Positions 21,561 through 32,705 of a DNA stretch of 64,000 nt are shown piece by piece. Within the stretch, counting starts at the first letter, position 1. Each line of letters opens with the position of its first letter. Under the pieces are notes generated by a model. The model made no database searches, was not told where the DNA came from, and was given only the letters and a program-made list of their open reading frames with translations. A program made the position numbers and the translations under genes. This DNA comes from Enterobacter pseudoroggenkampii (GTDB lineage: Bacteria > Pseudomonadota > Gammaproteobacteria > Enterobacterales > Enterobacteriaceae): NCBI RefSeq assembly GCF_026420145.1, contig NZ_JAPMLV010000001.1:682001-746000 (forward strand). The letters are read 5' to 3'.

Positions 21561-22706
21561 TTAGCTCTGCGCGGCTTTGCGTGGAATAAACTCGTTCGCC
21601 ACGGCTTCGCCCTGAAGCTGAAGCCGCTGCGGCTGTGGAATTTCCGGAATGGCGACATCCAGATGCGGGAATAACAGCTCGCCCACCTTGTACGCCTCTT
21701 CCAGATGCGGATAGCCGGAGAGAATAAAGCTGTCGATGCCCAGCTCGGCGTATTCATTAATTCGCGCGGCCACGGTCGGGCCGTCGCCAACCAGCGCCGT
21801 ACCCGCACCGCCGCGCACCAGACCGACGCCTGCCCACAGGTTCGGGCTGATCTCCAGGTTCTCGCGCTTGCCGTTGTGCAGGGACGCCATTCGGTGCTGC
21901 CCGACGGAGTCGGTTTTGGCAAATGCGGCCTGGGCTCTGGCGATCGTTTCATCATCCAGATGCGAAATCAGGCGGTCCGCCGCCTGCCAGGCTTCTTCAT
22001 TGGTTTCGCGGACAATCACATGCAGGCGAATGCCGAAGCGCACCTTGCGGCCATGGGCGGCCGCCTTAGCGCGGACCTGGGCAATTTTTTCTTTCACCAG
22101 CGCAGGCGGTTCGCCCCAGGTCAGATAGAGATCGACCTGCTCTGCCGCCAGATCCTGGGCCACATCCGACGATCCGCCAAAATAGAGCGGCGGGCGCGGC
22201 TGCTGCACCGGCGGGAAGTAGAGTTTCGCGTCGCGAACGTGGATATGCTTGCCTTCAAAGGTAACGGTTTCACCTTCCAGCAGACGTCGCCAGACGCGGG
22301 TGAACTCGGCGGAGGCTTCATAGCGCTCGGTATGGTCGAGAAATACCCCATCGCCCGCCAGCTCCTGCGGATCGCTGCCCGTCACCAGGTTAAACAGGGC
22401 GCGGCCGTTGGACAGTCTGTCCAGCGTTGCCGCCTGACGCGCCGCCACGGTGGGGGAGACAACGCTCGGGCGTAACGCAACCAGGAACTTCAGACGCTGG
22501 GTGACCGGGATCATCGACGCGGCCACGAGCCAGGCATCTTCACATGAACGTCCGGTCGGGATCAGCACCCCGGTGAAACCGATTCGGTCCGCCGCCTGCG
22601 CAATCTGCTGCAGGTAGCCGTGGTCAACCGGGCGCGAACCCTCTTCTGTACCAAGATAGTGTCCATCACCGTGGGTGGGTAAAAACCAGAAAAGATTCAG
22701 ACTCAT
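21561..22706 (-). CDS. ssuD: FMNH2-dependent alkanesulfonate monooxygenase SsuD
   Basis: The desulfonating monooxygenase, 381 residues (same as E. coli), of the bacterial luciferase-like TIM-barrel family. It uses FMNH2 from SsuE and O2 to release sulfite from C2-C10 alkanesulfonates, giving an aldehyde. The N-terminus [19 protein letters not shown] and the SRSGFSF-type flavin region are conserved, and Cys in GRSCEDAW corresponds to the active-site-gate cysteine of the family. The start overlaps the ssuA stop by four bases (ATGA). Confidence 0.96.
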   Translation of the reverse strand: MSLNLFWFLPTHGDGHYLGTEEGSRPVDHGYLQQIAQAADRIGFTGVLIPTGRSCEDAWLVAASMIPVTQRLKFLVALRPSVVSPTVAARQAATLDRLSNGRALFNLVTGSDPQELAGDGVFLDHTERYEASAEFTRVWRRLLEGETVTFEGKHIHVRDAKLYFPPVQQPRPPLYFGGSSDVAQDLAAEQVDLYLTWGEPPALVKEKIAQVRAKAAAHGRKVRFGIRLHVIVRETNEEAWQAADRLISHLDDETIARAQAAFAKTDSVGQHRMASLHNGKRENLEISPNLWAGVGLVRGGAGTALVGDGPTVAARINEYAELGIDSFILSGYPHLEEAYKVGELLFPHLDVAIPEIPQPQRLQLQGEAVANEFIPRKAAQS

Positions 22707-23665
22707 GATTTAGCTCCTTCTTTGCCTGCGGGCTGCCAGATGCGTTCGCGAATAGTGACCTGTTTCGGCACCAGGTGGTTTTGATAGAAAAGGTCAGCCG
22801 TTTGTTGCTGAAGCGCGGCGACGTGGGCGTCCACGGGCGTGATGGTGGTCGGTGGACGGTGGTTGAGATAGCTCGCGATCACCGGCTCAGGTAAGCCCAT
22901 GGTTTTCGCCAGCAGGGTAATGCTCTCCTGGCGCTGGGTCTGGGTCAGCGCATCGGCCTGGGTAAAGGAATCCAGTACGCCCTGAATAAATGCGCCGTTC
23001 TTTTCCGCATAAGGACGCGCGGCCAGATAGAACGAACCGGTCTGCTTCAGCGTGGTGCCGTCTTTCAGCACGCGAACGCCGCCCTGCAGTAATGCGGCGG
23101 AGTAGTACGGATCCCAGATGGCCCAGGCATCAACGTTCTTCTGCTGGAATGCGGCGCGCGCGTCGGCAGGCGTCAGGTAAACAGGTTGAATGTCAGTGAA
23201 CTTGAGTCCGGCTTCTTGCAGGGCACGCAGCAGCAGGTTGTGTGAGCTGGAACCTTTCTGGAAAGCAACTTTATGCCCTTTAAGATCGGCGACGCTTTTA
23301 ATGTCGCTGTTTTCTGGCACCAGAATCACTTCGGCCTTCGGTTTGGGCGGCTCAACGCCAACATAGACGAGGTCCGCTCCCGCCGCCTGGGCGAATATCG
23401 GCGGAATATCACCCGTACTGCCGAGATCGATACTGCCGACGTTCAGGGCCTCCAGCATCTGCGGGCCAGCCGGGAACTCCACCCAGGAGAATTTGGTGTC
23501 CGGGAAGCGTTTTTCCAGAAGCTGGTGGCTTTTCGCCAGCACCATGCTGACGCTGCCTTTCTGATAGCCAATGCGTAAACTTTCCGGAGCCGTTTCTGCG
23601 GCATGGGCCAGCGAGGAAAGCGCCATCAGACCTGCCAGGCCGATACGGGTTAACGTTTTAAACAT
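22703..23665 (-). CDS. ssuA: Sulfonate ABC transporter substrate-binding protein SsuA
   Basis: The periplasmic binding protein of SsuABC, 320 residues. A Sec signal peptide (1-22, ending SLAHA) precedes mature [11 protein letters not shown]. The binding fold includes [13 protein letters not shown] and AWAIWDPYY, typical of the NMT1/THI5-like sulfonate-binding proteins. The frame is open well upstream, but the ATG at 23663-23665 aligns with E. coli and gives a proper signal peptide. It overlaps the ssuE end by eight bases. Confidence 0.95.
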   Translation of the reverse strand: MFKTLTRIGLAGLMALSSLAHAAETAPESLRIGYQKGSVSMVLAKSHQLLEKRFPDTKFSWVEFPAGPQMLEALNVGSIDLGSTGDIPPIFAQAAGADLVYVGVEPPKPKAEVILVPENSDIKSVADLKGHKVAFQKGSSSHNLLLRALQEAGLKFTDIQPVYLTPADARAAFQQKNVDAWAIWDPYYSAALLQGGVRVLKDGTTLKQTGSFYLAARPYAEKNGAFIQGVLDSFTQADALTQTQRQESITLLAKTMGLPEPVIASYLNHRPPTTITPVDAHVAALQQQTADLFYQNHLVPKQVTIRERIWQPAGKEGAKS

Positions 23666-24233
23666 GTGCGACTCCTTGAGGCTGACCAAACGCCGGCGCC
23701 TGGATATCCCTGCGGTGCAGAGCATGCCAGAAGGTTTCCAGGGCAGTATCGAGGCGGGTTTGCAGGTTCGGCGTAAAATGAGGTTTATGTTGATAATCGA
23801 TAACCTGGGAGTCATCGGCGAAAACGCCGTGGAGGATCTCCTGCGCTTTCAATGCGTTCAGCACCGGCTTCAGGGCATAATCCACGGCCAGTAGATGGGC
23901 AACCGTACCGCCTGTTGCCAGCGGCAGCACGACTTTGCCGTCCAGGGCACGTTCCGGAAGCAGATCGAGCAGGGTTTTCAGCGCCCCGGAAAAAGAGGCT
24001 TTATAAATGGGCGTTGCCACAATTAGGCCGTCAGCGCCGTTAAGCTGCTCGATGAGCGTTTTAAGCGCAGGGCTGTCGAAACGGGCATAAAGCAGATCTT
24101 CAGGTTCGAAGTTATGCAGGTTCCAGTGGCACACTTCCACATCTAGGGCATTGAGTTTTTCGCGGGCATATTCCAGCAGGGCGCTGGAGCGCGAAGGGAA
24201 TCGTGGACTTCCGGCCAGGGTAATGACGCGCAT
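23658..24233 (-). CDS. ssuE: NADPH-dependent FMN reductase SsuE
   Basis: A 191-residue flavodoxin-like reductase that supplies FMNH2 to SsuD. It starts MRVITLAGSPRFPSRSSALL, the conserved FMN-phosphate loop of the family. First gene of the sulfur-starvation operon ssuEADCB, preceded by a strong AAGGAGG ribosome site. In E. coli the operon needs Cbl, and cysteine availability acts through CysB; the same is inferred here. Confidence 0.96.
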   Translation of the reverse strand: MRVITLAGSPRFPSRSSALLEYAREKLNALDVEVCHWNLHNFEPEDLLYARFDSPALKTLIEQLNGADGLIVATPIYKASFSGALKTLLDLLPERALDGKVVLPLATGGTVAHLLAVDYALKPVLNALKAQEILHGVFADDSQVIDYQHKPHFTPNLQTRLDTALETFWHALHRRDIQAPAFGQPQGVAHV

Positions 24234-24340
24234 ACTTCCTCCTTATAACTAATTGTTTGCTTTTATCTAACATTCATAACAATTTTCAGGAGTGTGACAC
24301 CGCGCGGTTATTCCACTAAATGATTTATCTGCAATTAAAA
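24234..24340 (-). promoter_or_regulatory. Presumed ssuE promoter / Cbl-type region
   Basis: About 100 AT-rich bases upstream of ssuE, including GTTATGAATGTTAGATAAAAG on the minus strand, a plausible -10 neighbourhood. E. coli Cbl binds this position. I cannot define the operator from sequence alone. Confidence 0.35.
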
Positions 24341-24370
24341 TGCGAAAAAGTGCATAAGAAATAGACAGGG

Positions 24371-24388
24371 AGGTAAACGATTGCGTTT
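24371..24388 (+). promoter_or_regulatory. PurR-type operator of pyrD
   Basis: GGTAAACGATTGCGTTTT resembles the PurR palindrome ACGCAAACGTTTGCGT on the opposite strand and stands where PurR represses pyrD in E. coli, about 100 bases before the start codon. Confidence 0.6.
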
Positions 24389-24445
24389 TACGCTGATTTT
24401 TTGCCGCAGGTCAATTCCCTTTCGCGCGTGGATCGCCCATAATCC

Positions 24446-24480
24446 CCTCCCGGTTTGCACACCGGGAATCCAGGAGAGTT
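24446..24480 (+). promoter_or_regulatory. pyrD leader hairpin (pyrimidine start-site switch)
   Basis: CCCGGT-TTGCAC-ACCGGG can fold just before AGGAG. In E. coli pyrC and pyrD, high CTP favours a transcript start that includes the left arm, so the hairpin hides the ribosome site; low CTP shifts the start downstream. The sequence is conserved enough to infer the same control. Confidence 0.65.
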
Positions 24481-24481
24481 C

Positions 24482-25492
24482 ATGTACTACCCCTTCGTTC
24501 GTAAAGCTCTTTTCCAGCTCGACCCTGAGCGCGCTCATGAATTTACAATGCAGCAATTACGTCGTATTACCGGAACGCCGCTGGCCGCGCTGGTGCGCCA
24601 GCATGTCCCGGTAAAACCTGTGCAGTGCATGGGTCTGACCTTTAAAAACCCGCTGGGTCTGGCGGCTGGTCTGGACAAAAATGGCGAGTGTATTGATGCC
24701 CTGGGCGCGATGGGCTTTGGCTCTATTGAAATCGGGACCGTCACGCCGCGCCCGCAGCCGGGAAATGACAAGCCGCGCCTGTTCCGCCTGGTTGAAGCCG
24801 AAGGGCTGATCAACCGCATGGGCTTTAATAACCTTGGCGTTGATCACCTTGTTGAGAACGTTAAAAAAGCCCACTTTGACGGAATTCTGGGCATCAATAT
24901 CGGCAAAAATAAAGACACGCCGGTCGAGCAGGGTAAAGATGACTATCTGATTTGTATGGAAAAAGTCTACGCCTATGCCGGTTATATTGCGGTGAATATT
25001 TCTTCACCCAATACTCCGGGGTTGCGCTCCTTACAATATGGCGAAGCGCTGGACGATCTTCTGAGTGCCATTAAAAATAAGCAAAATGAACTCCAGACGA
25101 TCCACCATAAATATGTTCCGGTCGCGGTTAAGATCGCCCCGGATCTTTCTGTCGAAGAATTGATCCAGGTTGCCGACAGTTTAGTTCGCCATAATATTGA
25201 TGGTGTGATTGCAACCAATACCACCCTCGATCGCTCCCTCGTGCAGGGAATGAAAAACTGTGACGAAGCGGGTGGGTTAAGCGGACGTCCGGTACAATTA
25301 AAAAGCACCGAGATTATTCGCGCCCTGTCTGCGGAATTAAAAGGACGCCTGCCGATTATTGGCGTCGGTGGCATCGACTCCGTGATTGCTGCGCGCGAGA
25401 AGATGGCGGCGGGTGCGTCACTGGTGCAAATCTATTCCGGCTTTATTTTTAAAGGACCGCCGCTGATTAAAGAAATCGTTACTCATATCTAA
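24482..25492 (+). CDS. pyrD: Dihydroorotate dehydrogenase (quinone), class 2
   Basis: A membrane-associated FMN enzyme of 336 residues oxidising dihydroorotate to orotate with ubiquinone in pyrimidine synthesis. The N-terminal helical segment ([19 protein letters not shown]) that contacts quinone marks class 2. The barrel includes [11 protein letters not shown], and the catalytic serine lies in [10 protein letters not shown]. The ATG at 24482 with AGGAG upstream gives the E. coli length; an earlier in-frame start is rejected. Confidence 0.97.
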   Translation: MYYPFVRKALFQLDPERAHEFTMQQLRRITGTPLAALVRQHVPVKPVQCMGLTFKNPLGLAAGLDKNGECIDALGAMGFGSIEIGTVTPRPQPGNDKPRLFRLVEAEGLINRMGFNNLGVDHLVENVKKAHFDGILGINIGKNKDTPVEQGKDDYLICMEKVYAYAGYIAVNISSPNTPGLRSLQYGEALDDLLSAIKNKQNELQTIHHKYVPVAVKIAPDLSVEELIQVADSLVRHNIDGVIATNTTLDRSLVQGMKNCDEAGGLSGRPVQLKSTEIIRALSAELKGRLPIIGVGGIDSVIAAREKMAAGASLVQIYSGFIFKGPPLIKEIVTHI

Positions 25493-25510
25493 TCTTTTCT
25501 CTTAATCAGA

Positions 25511-25546
25511 CAACCAGGGCTTTATTTCCAGCCCTGGTTGTTTTAT
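25511..25546 (+). terminator. Terminator of pyrD
   Basis: CAACCAGGGC-TTTATTTCCA-GCCCTGGTTG followed by TTTTATA, just after the pyrD stop. Confidence 0.87.
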
Positions 25547-25658
25547 ATTCCGTCACTGTTGCTTATTTAGACATTATAGTCTTTTATTAATGGTGTTATA
25601 AACGAAGCGGCGATCAGGACATTTTTAGTACAGGACGTTTCGGGGACGGGAGAGAAAC

Positions 25659-26201
25659 ATGCGAATTAAACCTGACGATAACTGGCGCTGGTATTTTTGC
25701 GACGAGCATGATCGAATGATGCTCGATTTAGCCAATGGCATGTTGTTTCGCTCTCGTTTCGCCCGCCGAATGTTAACCCCGGACGCGTTTTCCCCGTCGG
25801 GCTTTTGCGTTGACGATGCGGCGCTTTATTTCTCTTTCGAAGAAAAATGCCGCGATCTGGTGCTTTCTAAAGAGCAGCGTGCCGAGCTGGTATTAAATGC
25901 GCTGGTGGCTATCCGCTTCCTGAAACCGCAAATGCCAAAAAGCTGGCATTTTCTTGCGCACGGTATGAGCTGGACCCCGGCAACGGGTGACGCGGCGAGC
26001 GTCAATCTGAGCGATACCGCAGAAGAGGTAAGCCTGCTGGTGGTTGAGCCTGGTGAAAATGCTGCGCTCTGCCTGCTGGCCCAGCCCGGCGTAACCATTG
26101 CCGGGCGGACGATGCAGCTTGGCGATGCCATTAAAGTGATGAACGACAGGCTGAAGCCACAGCTGCGCGTAGATTCTTTCAGCCTCGAACAGGCGGTTTA
26201 A
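25659..26201 (+). CDS. zapC: Cell division protein ZapC
   Basis: A 180-residue cytoplasmic Z-ring-associated protein (YcbW) that binds FtsZ and promotes protofilament bundling. It starts [14 protein letters not shown] and ends SLEQAV, much like E. coli. It has no obvious catalytic motif or membrane segment, as expected. It is preceded by GGGAGAGAAAC, and the stop overlaps the convergent ycbX end by four bases. Confidence 0.93.
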   Translation: MRIKPDDNWRWYFCDEHDRMMLDLANGMLFRSRFARRMLTPDAFSPSGFCVDDAALYFSFEEKCRDLVLSKEQRAELVLNALVAIRFLKPQMPKSWHFLAHGMSWTPATGDAASVNLSDTAEEVSLLVVEPGENAALCLLAQPGVTIAGRTMQLGDAIKVMNDRLKPQLRVDSFSLEQAV

Positions 26202-27307
26202 GCTTCCAGCTGTACGGACGTTTTCGGTATGCAGCTACAGCACAGAATTGTGCCGTCATTTCCAATTGCCGATTTTTTCAACGCACTTACTTCGCCATCC
26301 ACCAGCCTGATGCGGCAGCATCCGCAAATGCCTGCGCGACAGGAATAGGGGACGCGAATACCTGCCTGCTCCAGTTGCTCCAGTAATACCTGCTGGTTGT
26401 TGCCACGGATGATGTTTCCCTGCCAGTGAATATCTACCGCAGAGGCGACATTCGTCACAACGTCGACCATTTCTTCTTCCTGACCTGAGCCGTACACTCT
26501 TGCAGGCCCTCGGGCAAGGATCTCTACCTCATCACCGACGCGGATTGCACCGCTGGAGCGCGGGATCAGGTTCTGACCGAAATCCACATCGCCGTTGTCC
26601 TGCGCGGTGCGGAATGACTGCAGCGTCTTCAGCGGTTCGCCGGAAGGGTGCTTCTGGCCTTTCTCCGGGCTCACCGTGGTGAAAATGCAGCGGCTACAGG
26701 GTTTTACGACATCAAAGATGACGCTGCCAATGCGGATCACTTTCCAGGTGTCTTCGTCCCAGGCGTCGACACCGGTCACCACCAGGTTCGGACGAAACTG
26801 TTCCATCTGAACGCTGGCTTTGCAGCGGCCTTGTAAATCACGCAGCGAGGCTTCGTTAGTCAGCAGGAACGGGAAGCCATCGGCGAAGGAGAGGGGAACG
26901 GCGTCGTGGCGCTTCACGCGTCGCGTCGGTTCAGGCCCAACCCAGCGCAGCTGCACGTCGCGGGAGAAGAAGCCGCTCAGCCAGCGGTTAATCTCATCCG
27001 GGGCGATGCGCGCGGTAAAATGGTTGCCCCACACTTCCGTTGGCGCATCGACGGGCGCAAAATCCGCAAAGCGAATCACCGCGCTGGAACCGTCCGGCGC
27101 GGTCAGGTGCAAACCGTCATGAAGCGGGGAAGGGGTAAAGCGAACCATCTGCGGGAACTGGCGTGCGGTAATGAACGTACCGTCAGGCTCGGTGACCATA
27201 AAAATACGATCGAAGGCGAATCCGCTCATGTCGGCCAGCGCGTGAGAGACGCCGATGCCGCGCATGGATTTCACCGGATGAATAAAAAGCCTGGATAACG
27301 TCGCCAC
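26198..27307 (-). CDS. ycbX: MOSC and 2Fe-2S ferredoxin domain protein YcbX
   Basis: A 369-residue molybdenum-cofactor enzyme that, in E. coli, detoxifies N-hydroxylated base analogues such as 6-N-hydroxylaminopurine. An N-terminal MOSC beta-barrel domain and the MOSC core ([13 protein letters not shown], with the likely Moco cysteine) occupy about residues 1-265. A plant-type ferredoxin domain at about 285-369 has cluster cysteines in CRAGICGCC and CCSC. The GTG at 27305-27307 with GGGAG upstream gives the E. coli length and is preferred over another GTG 16 codons earlier. Confidence 0.92.
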   Translation of the reverse strand: MATLSRLFIHPVKSMRGIGVSHALADMSGFAFDRIFMVTEPDGTFITARQFPQMVRFTPSPLHDGLHLTAPDGSSAVIRFADFAPVDAPTEVWGNHFTARIAPDEINRWLSGFFSRDVQLRWVGPEPTRRVKRHDAVPLSFADGFPFLLTNEASLRDLQGRCKASVQMEQFRPNLVVTGVDAWDEDTWKVIRIGSVIFDVVKPCSRCIFTTVSPEKGQKHPSGEPLKTLQSFRTAQDNGDVDFGQNLIPRSSGAIRVGDEVEILARGPARVYGSGQEEEMVDVVTNVASAVDIHWQGNIIRGNNQQVLLEQLEQAGIRVPYSCRAGICGCCRIRLVDGEVSALKKSAIGNDGTILCCSCIPKTSVQLEA

Positions 27308-27405
27308 TGCACACTCCCACAAATGAAAATAAGCCTTCAACTTTATGACATACACGCCATATTAGCTATAATGCGCGACAATTTTCTAAGAGTAAAAGTG
27401 ACGAT

Positions 27406-29514
27406 ATGAATTCTCTGTTTGCCAGTACGGCCCGTGGGCTGGAAGAGCTGTTAAAAACTGAACTGGAAAGCCTGGGCGCACAAGAGTGCCAGGTGGTTCA
27501 GGGTGGTGTCCATTTTGAGGGCGACACGCGGCTTATTTACCAGAGCCTGATGTGGAGTCGCCTGGCGTCGCGCATCATGCTGCCGATGAAGGAGTGCAAG
27601 GTTTATAGCGACCTTGACCTCTATACCGGCGTACAGATGATCGACTGGACAGAGATCTTCACCCCGAATGCCACCTTTGCGGTGCATTTCAACGGCGTGA
27701 ACGACGAGATCCGCAACAGCCAGTACGGTGCCCTGCGCGTAAAAGACGCCATTGTGGACTGCTTCACGCGTAAAAATAAGGAACGTCCGAACGTCGATCG
27801 TGAAAACCCCGATCTGCGTATTAACGTCTGGCTGAACGGTGACACGGCGAGCATCTCTCTTGATCTGAGCGGTGCAGGCCTGCATCTGCGCGGCTACCGC
27901 GATCGTACCGGTATGGCGCCAATTAAAGAAACGCTGGCGGCTGCCATTGTCATGCGCTCCGGCTGGCAGCCGGGCACGCCGCTGCTCGATCCGATGTGTG
28001 GTTCCGGTACGTTGCTGATTGAGGCGGCCATGCTGGCAACCGATCGCGCGCCGGGCCTGCATCGCGGTCACTGGGGCTTTAAAGGCTGGGCACAGCACGA
28101 TGAAGCGCTCTGGAAAGAGGTCAAAGACGACGCGCAAACCCGCGCACGCAAAGGCCTGGCAGAGTACACCTCCCACTTTTATGGTTCGGACAGCGACCCG
28201 CGCGTCATTGAACGCGCGCGCAGCAACGCCCGTCGCGCCGGTATCGGCGAGCTGGTCACCTTCGAAGTGAAAGACGTGGCGAACCTGACCAACCCGTTGC
28301 CGAAAGGCCCGTACGGTACCGTGATCAGTAACCCCCCATACGGCGAGCGTCTCGACAGCGAGCCGGCGCTGATTGCCCTGCACAGCCTGTTGGGCCGCAA
28401 TATGAAGGACCACTTCGGCGGCTGGAACCTGTCTCTGTTTAGCGCCTCGCCGGAGCTGCTGAGCTGCCTCCAGCTGCGCGCCGATCGCCAGTTTAAGGCC
28501 AAAAACGGCCCGCTGGACTGCGTGCAGAAGAACTACCATCTGGCGGAGAAGGCGGCCGACAGCAAGCCGTCCGGCGTGGCGGAAGATTACGCCAACCGCC
28601 TGCGCAAGAACCTGAAGAAATTTGAGAAGTGGGCGAAGCAGGAGGGCATTGAATGTTATCGCCTGTACGATGCCGACCTGCCGGAATACAACGTGGCGGT
28701 TGACCGCTACGCGGACTGGGTGGTGATTCAGGAATATGCGCCACCGAAAACCATTGATGCGCAAAAAGCGCGTCAGCGCATGCTGGACGTTATCGCGGCC
28801 ACCATCGCCGTGCTCGGCATTGCGCCGAACAAGCTGGTGCTGAAAACCCGCGAGCGTCAGAAAGGGAAAAACCAGTATCAGAAGATGGGCGAGAAGGGCG
28901 ACTTTATCGAAGTGGGCGAATACAACGCGCGCCTGTGGGTCAACCTGACCGACTATCTGGATACCGGTCTGTTCCTCGACCACCGTATCGCCCGACGCAT
29001 GCTGGGCCAGATGAGTAAAGGCAAGGACTTCCTGAATCTCTTCTCCTATACCGGCAGCGCCAGCGTGCATGCCGGTCTGGGGGGCGCGCGCAGCACCACC
29101 ACGGTGGATATGTCCCGCACCTATCTGGAATGGGCGGAGCGCAACCTTCGTCTTAACGGCTTAACCGGACGTCAGCATCGCCTGATGCAGGCTGACGTGC
29201 TGGGCTGGCTGCGCGACACCGACGAGCAGTTTGACCTGATCTTTATCGATCCGCCGACCTTCTCCAACTCCAAGCGTATGGAAGATAGCTTTGATGTACA
29301 ACGCGATCACCTGCGCCTGATGACCGACCTGAAGCGCCTGCTGCGCAAAGGCGGCACCATTATGTTCTCGAACAACAAACGCGGCTTCCGTATGGATCAT
29401 GACGGCTTAGCAGCCCTGGGACTGAAAGCACAAGAAATCAGCCAAAAAACGCTGTCTCAGGACTTTGCCCGTAACCGTCAAATCCATAACTGCTGGTTGA
29501 TTACCGCGGTCTGA
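27406..29514 (+). CDS. rlmL: Bifunctional 23S rRNA methyltransferase RlmKL
   Basis: A fused enzyme of 702 residues (as in E. coli) that makes m2G2445 (RlmL half) and m7G2069 (RlmK half) in 23S rRNA. Order: THUMP domain (about 45-155), first methyltransferase with [14 protein letters not shown] and NPPYGER, then the second with [14 protein letters not shown] and IDPPTFSNS (roughly 535-650). It also unwinds the helix carrying its targets. It is divergent from ycbX, and uup follows 12 bases later. Confidence 0.97.
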   Translation: MNSLFASTARGLEELLKTELESLGAQECQVVQGGVHFEGDTRLIYQSLMWSRLASRIMLPMKECKVYSDLDLYTGVQMIDWTEIFTPNATFAVHFNGVNDEIRNSQYGALRVKDAIVDCFTRKNKERPNVDRENPDLRINVWLNGDTASISLDLSGAGLHLRGYRDRTGMAPIKETLAAAIVMRSGWQPGTPLLDPMCGSGTLLIEAAMLATDRAPGLHRGHWGFKGWAQHDEALWKEVKDDAQTRARKGLAEYTSHFYGSDSDPRVIERARSNARRAGIGELVTFEVKDVANLTNPLPKGPYGTVISNPPYGERLDSEPALIALHSLLGRNMKDHFGGWNLSLFSASPELLSCLQLRADRQFKAKNGPLDCVQKNYHLAEKAADSKPSGVAEDYANRLRKNLKKFEKWAKQEGIECYRLYDADLPEYNVAVDRYADWVVIQEYAPPKTIDAQKARQRMLDVIAATIAVLGIAPNKLVLKTRERQKGKNQYQKMGEKGDFIEVGEYNARLWVNLTDYLDTGLFLDHRIARRMLGQMSKGKDFLNLFSYTGSASVHAGLGGARSTTTVDMSRTYLEWAERNLRLNGLTGRQHRLMQADVLGWLRDTDEQFDLIFIDPPTFSNSKRMEDSFDVQRDHLRLMTDLKRLLRKGGTIMFSNNKRGFRMDHDGLAALGLKAQEISQKTLSQDFARNRQIHNCWLITAV

Positions 29515-29526
29515 AAGGAAAAATAA

Positions 29527-31434
29527 ATGTCTTTAATTAGTATGCACGGCGCGTGGCTCTCTTTCAGCGACTCACCGCTTCTCGACAATGCAGAACTGCA
29601 TATCGAAGATAACGAGCGCGTCTGTCTGGTGGGCCGTAACGGCGCGGGTAAATCCACGCTGATGAAAATCCTCAACCGTGAACAGGGTCTGGATGACGGG
29701 CGTATTGTTTACGAGCAGGATCTGATTGTCTCCCGCCTGCAGCAGGATCCACCGCGTCACGTGACCGGCAGCGTTTACGATTTCGTGGCGGAAGGGATCT
29801 CCGAGCAGGCTGAATACCTGAAGCGCTATCACGAGATTTCGCATCTGGTGATGACCGATCCGAGCGACAAAAACCTCAACGAACTGGCGAAAGTGCAGGA
29901 GATGCTCGATCACCACGGTCTGTGGCAGCTTGAAAACCGCATTAATGAAGTACTGGCGCAGCTCGGTCTGGAACCCGATATGGAGCTGTCGGCGCTCTCC
30001 GGCGGCTGGCTGCGTAAAGCGGCCCTGGGCCGCGCGCTGGTCAGCGGGCCGAAGGTGCTGCTGCTGGACGAACCGACCAACCACCTGGATATCGAAGCGA
30101 TCGACTGGCTGGAAGGTTTCCTGAAAACCTTCAGCGGCACCATCATCTTTATCTCGCACGACCGTTCGTTTATTCGCAACATGGCGACGCGCATTGTCGA
30201 CCTCGACCGCGGCAAGCTGGTGACCTATCCCGGCGATTACGATACGTATCTGCTGGAGAAAGAAGAAAACCTGCGCGTGGAAGAGTTGCAGAATGCCGAG
30301 TTCGACCGCAAGCTGGCGCAGGAAGAGGTCTGGATCCGCCAGGGCATCAAAGCCCGTCGTACCCGTAACGAAGGCCGCGTGCGTGCCCTGAAGGCGATGC
30401 GTCGCGAGCGCAGCGAACGCCGTGAAGTGATGGGCAGCGCCAAAATGCAGGTAGAAGAGGCTTCCCGTTCCGGCAAGATTGTCTTCGAAATGGAAAACGT
30501 CAACTATCAGGTTGACGGTAAAGTGCTGGTGAACGATTTCTCCGCGCAGGTGCAGCGTGGCGATAAAATTGCGCTCATCGGCCCGAACGGCTGCGGTAAA
30601 ACCACGCTGCTGAAACTGATGCTGGGCCAGCTGCAGGCCGACAGCGGCCGCATTCACTGCGGGACCAAGCTGGAGGTCGCCTACTTCGACCAGCACCGCG
30701 CGGAGCTGGATCCGGACCGTACGGTGATGGACAACCTCGCCGAAGGTAAGCAGGAGGTGATGGTAAACGGTAAGCCGCGTCACGTGCTGGGCTACCTGCA
30801 GGACTTCCTGTTCCATCCGAAACGCGCCATGACGCCGGTGCGCGCGCTGTCCGGCGGTGAGCGAAATCGCCTTCTGCTGGCGCGCCTGTTCCTTAAGCCA
30901 AGCAACCTGCTGATCCTCGATGAACCGACGAACGACCTCGATGTCGAAACGCTGGAATTGCTCGAAGAACTGATTGACGGCTATCAGGGGACCGTGATGC
31001 TGGTCAGCCACGATCGTCAGTTCGTGGACAACACCGTGACCGAGTGCTGGATCTTCGAAGGTGAAGGGCGAATTGGACAATACGTAGGCGGTTATCATGA
31101 TGCAAAAGGGCAGCAATTGCAGTCTCAGGCGCAGAAACAGTCAAAGTCCAAAATAAGTTCTGAACCTGCTGTAACAAAAGCAGAAACTGTCAAGAAAACC
31201 TCGGCTAAACTAAGCTATAACCTGCAGCGCGAACTGGAGGGGCTACCGCAGCGTCTTGAAGAGCTGGAAGCCGCGCTTGAGGATCTGCAAAAACAGGTTG
31301 CTGATGCGTCATTCTTTACTCAATCGCATGACTATACTCAGAAAGTACTGTCAGAAATGTCCGCGGCTGAAAAAGCCCTGGAAGAAGCATTTGAGCGCTG
31401 GGAGTACCTTGAGTCTCTGAAAAACGGCGCATAA
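29527..31434 (+). CDS. uup: ABC-F ATPase Uup
   Basis: A soluble ABC-F family ATPase of 635 residues, with no membrane domain. Two nucleotide-binding domains carry Walker A GRNGAGKST (near 37-45) and GPNGCGKTT (near 353), signatures LSGGWLRK and LSGGERNR, and two LLLDEPTNHLD/LILDEPTNDLD Walker B motifs. A linker rich in Arg lies between them and a C-terminal coiled coil (about 560-635) binds DNA in E. coli. It affects precise excision of transposons and ribosome function. Confidence 0.96.
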   Translation: MSLISMHGAWLSFSDSPLLDNAELHIEDNERVCLVGRNGAGKSTLMKILNREQGLDDGRIVYEQDLIVSRLQQDPPRHVTGSVYDFVAEGISEQAEYLKRYHEISHLVMTDPSDKNLNELAKVQEMLDHHGLWQLENRINEVLAQLGLEPDMELSALSGGWLRKAALGRALVSGPKVLLLDEPTNHLDIEAIDWLEGFLKTFSGTIIFISHDRSFIRNMATRIVDLDRGKLVTYPGDYDTYLLEKEENLRVEELQNAEFDRKLAQEEVWIRQGIKARRTRNEGRVRALKAMRRERSERREVMGSAKMQVEEASRSGKIVFEMENVNYQVDGKVLVNDFSAQVQRGDKIALIGPNGCGKTTLLKLMLGQLQADSGRIHCGTKLEVAYFDQHRAELDPDRTVMDNLAEGKQEVMVNGKPRHVLGYLQDFLFHPKRAMTPVRALSGGERNRLLLARLFLKPSNLLILDEPTNDLDVETLELLEELIDGYQGTVMLVSHDRQFVDNTVTECWIFEGEGRIGQYVGGYHDAKGQQLQSQAQKQSKSKISSEPAVTKAETVKKTSAKLSYNLQRELEGLPQRLEELEAALEDLQKQVADASFFTQSHDYTQKVLSEMSAAEKALEEAFERWEYLESLKNGA

Positions 31435-31447
31435 ACAGGGATAACAT

Positions 31448-32701
31448 ATGTGTGACCAGCACCATGCCGACAGGCATATTTTATGCTCGCAATGCGATAT
31501 GCTCGTGGCGTTGCCAGAGCTTGGTCACGGACATAAAGCCCTGTGTCCACGTTGCGGTGCGACGTTGACAACCGAGTGGGACGCGCCGCGGCAGCGTCCC
31601 ACTGCTTACGCTCTGGCAGCATTGTTCATGCTGCTGCTCTCCAATCTCTTCCCCTTCATCTATATGAAGGTGGGGGGGATCACCAGCCAGGTAGATTTGC
31701 TTGAAATTCCGGGCGTGATGTTCTCGGAAGATTACGCCAGCCTGGGTACCTTTTTTCTCCTGTTTGTCCAGATAGTCCCGGCTTTTTGCCTGGTCGTTAT
31801 CCTTTTGCTGGTCAACCGCGTCAGGATGCCGGCACCGCTGAAAATCCGACTGGCGCGTATCCTTTTTCAACTCAAAAGCTGGGGGATGGCCGAGATCTTT
31901 CTGGCGGGGATTCTGGTCAGCTTCGTGAAGCTCATGGCATACGGCGACGTGGGGATTGGCAGCAGCTTTATTCCCTGGTGTCTGTACTGCGTTCTGCAGC
32001 TGCGTGCCTTCCAGTGCGTGGACAGGCGCTGGGCGTGGGACGATATCGCGCCAGCGCCGACGCTTGCACAGACGGTGAAGGTCGGCGTACCCGGTATTCG
32101 TCAGGGGCTGCGTTCTTGCCCATGCTGCACCGCCGTGCTGCCCGCCGATCTCGACGTTTGTCCGCGCTGCGAAACAAAGGGGCACGTACGCCGTAAAAAT
32201 AGCCTTCAGTGGACGATGGCGCTGCTGGTCACATCCATCATGCTGTATCTGCCAGCCAATATTCTGCCGATCATGATCACCGATTTGCTCGGTGACAAAA
32301 TGCCCTCGACGATCCTCGCCGGGGTGATACTGCTCTGGGGCGAAGGTTCTTATCCGGTCGCCGGCGTCATCTTTATCGCCAGTATTATGGTGCCCACCTT
32401 AAAAATGATTGCCATTGCCTGGCTCTGTTGGGATGCGAAAGGGCATGGAAAACGCGATAGCGAACGCATGCACCTGATTTATGAAGTGGTCGAGTTTGTC
32501 GGACGCTGGTCAATGATTGACGTGTTTGTCATCGCCGTTCTCTCTGCACTGGTGCGGATGGGCGGTTTGATGAGTATTTATCCCGCGATGGGGGCTTTAA
32601 TGTTTGCACTGGTCGTGATTATGACCATGTTTGCGGCCATGACCTTCGACCCTCGTTTATCGTGGGATCGTGAGCCTGAATCAAGCCATGAGGAAGAGTA
32701 A
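31448..32701 (+). CDS. pqiA: Intermembrane transport protein PqiA
   Basis: An inner-membrane protein of 417 residues with eight predicted membrane segments in two four-helix halves. Each half is preceded by a cytoplasmic zinc ribbon: CSQC...CPRC at about residues 13-37 and CPCC...CPRC at about 222-241. It partners PqiB in lipid traffic between inner and outer membranes. In E. coli, pqi genes are induced by paraquat via SoxRS. First gene of pqiABC, 14 bases after uup. Confidence 0.94.
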   Translation: MCDQHHADRHILCSQCDMLVALPELGHGHKALCPRCGATLTTEWDAPRQRPTAYALAALFMLLLSNLFPFIYMKVGGITSQVDLLEIPGVMFSEDYASLGTFFLLFVQIVPAFCLVVILLLVNRVRMPAPLKIRLARILFQLKSWGMAEIFLAGILVSFVKLMAYGDVGIGSSFIPWCLYCVLQLRAFQCVDRRWAWDDIAPAPTLAQTVKVGVPGIRQGLRSCPCCTAVLPADLDVCPRCETKGHVRRKNSLQWTMALLVTSIMLYLPANILPIMITDLLGDKMPSTILAGVILLWGEGSYPVAGVIFIASIMVPTLKMIAIAWLCWDAKGHGKRDSERMHLIYEVVEFVGRWSMIDVFVIAVLSALVRMGGLMSIYPAMGALMFALVVIMTMFAAMTFDPRLSWDREPESSHEEE

Positions 32702-32705
32702 GAGC

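Noticed and set aside
27451..29070. 539-codon open frame antisense to rlmL
   Set aside because: It lies fully inside the well-conserved rlmL gene in the opposite strand; its length comes from the high-GC codon pattern, and it resembles no family I know.
29572..31116. 514-codon open frame antisense to uup
   Set aside because: A mirror of the uup codon pattern, with no ribosome site or recognisable domain.
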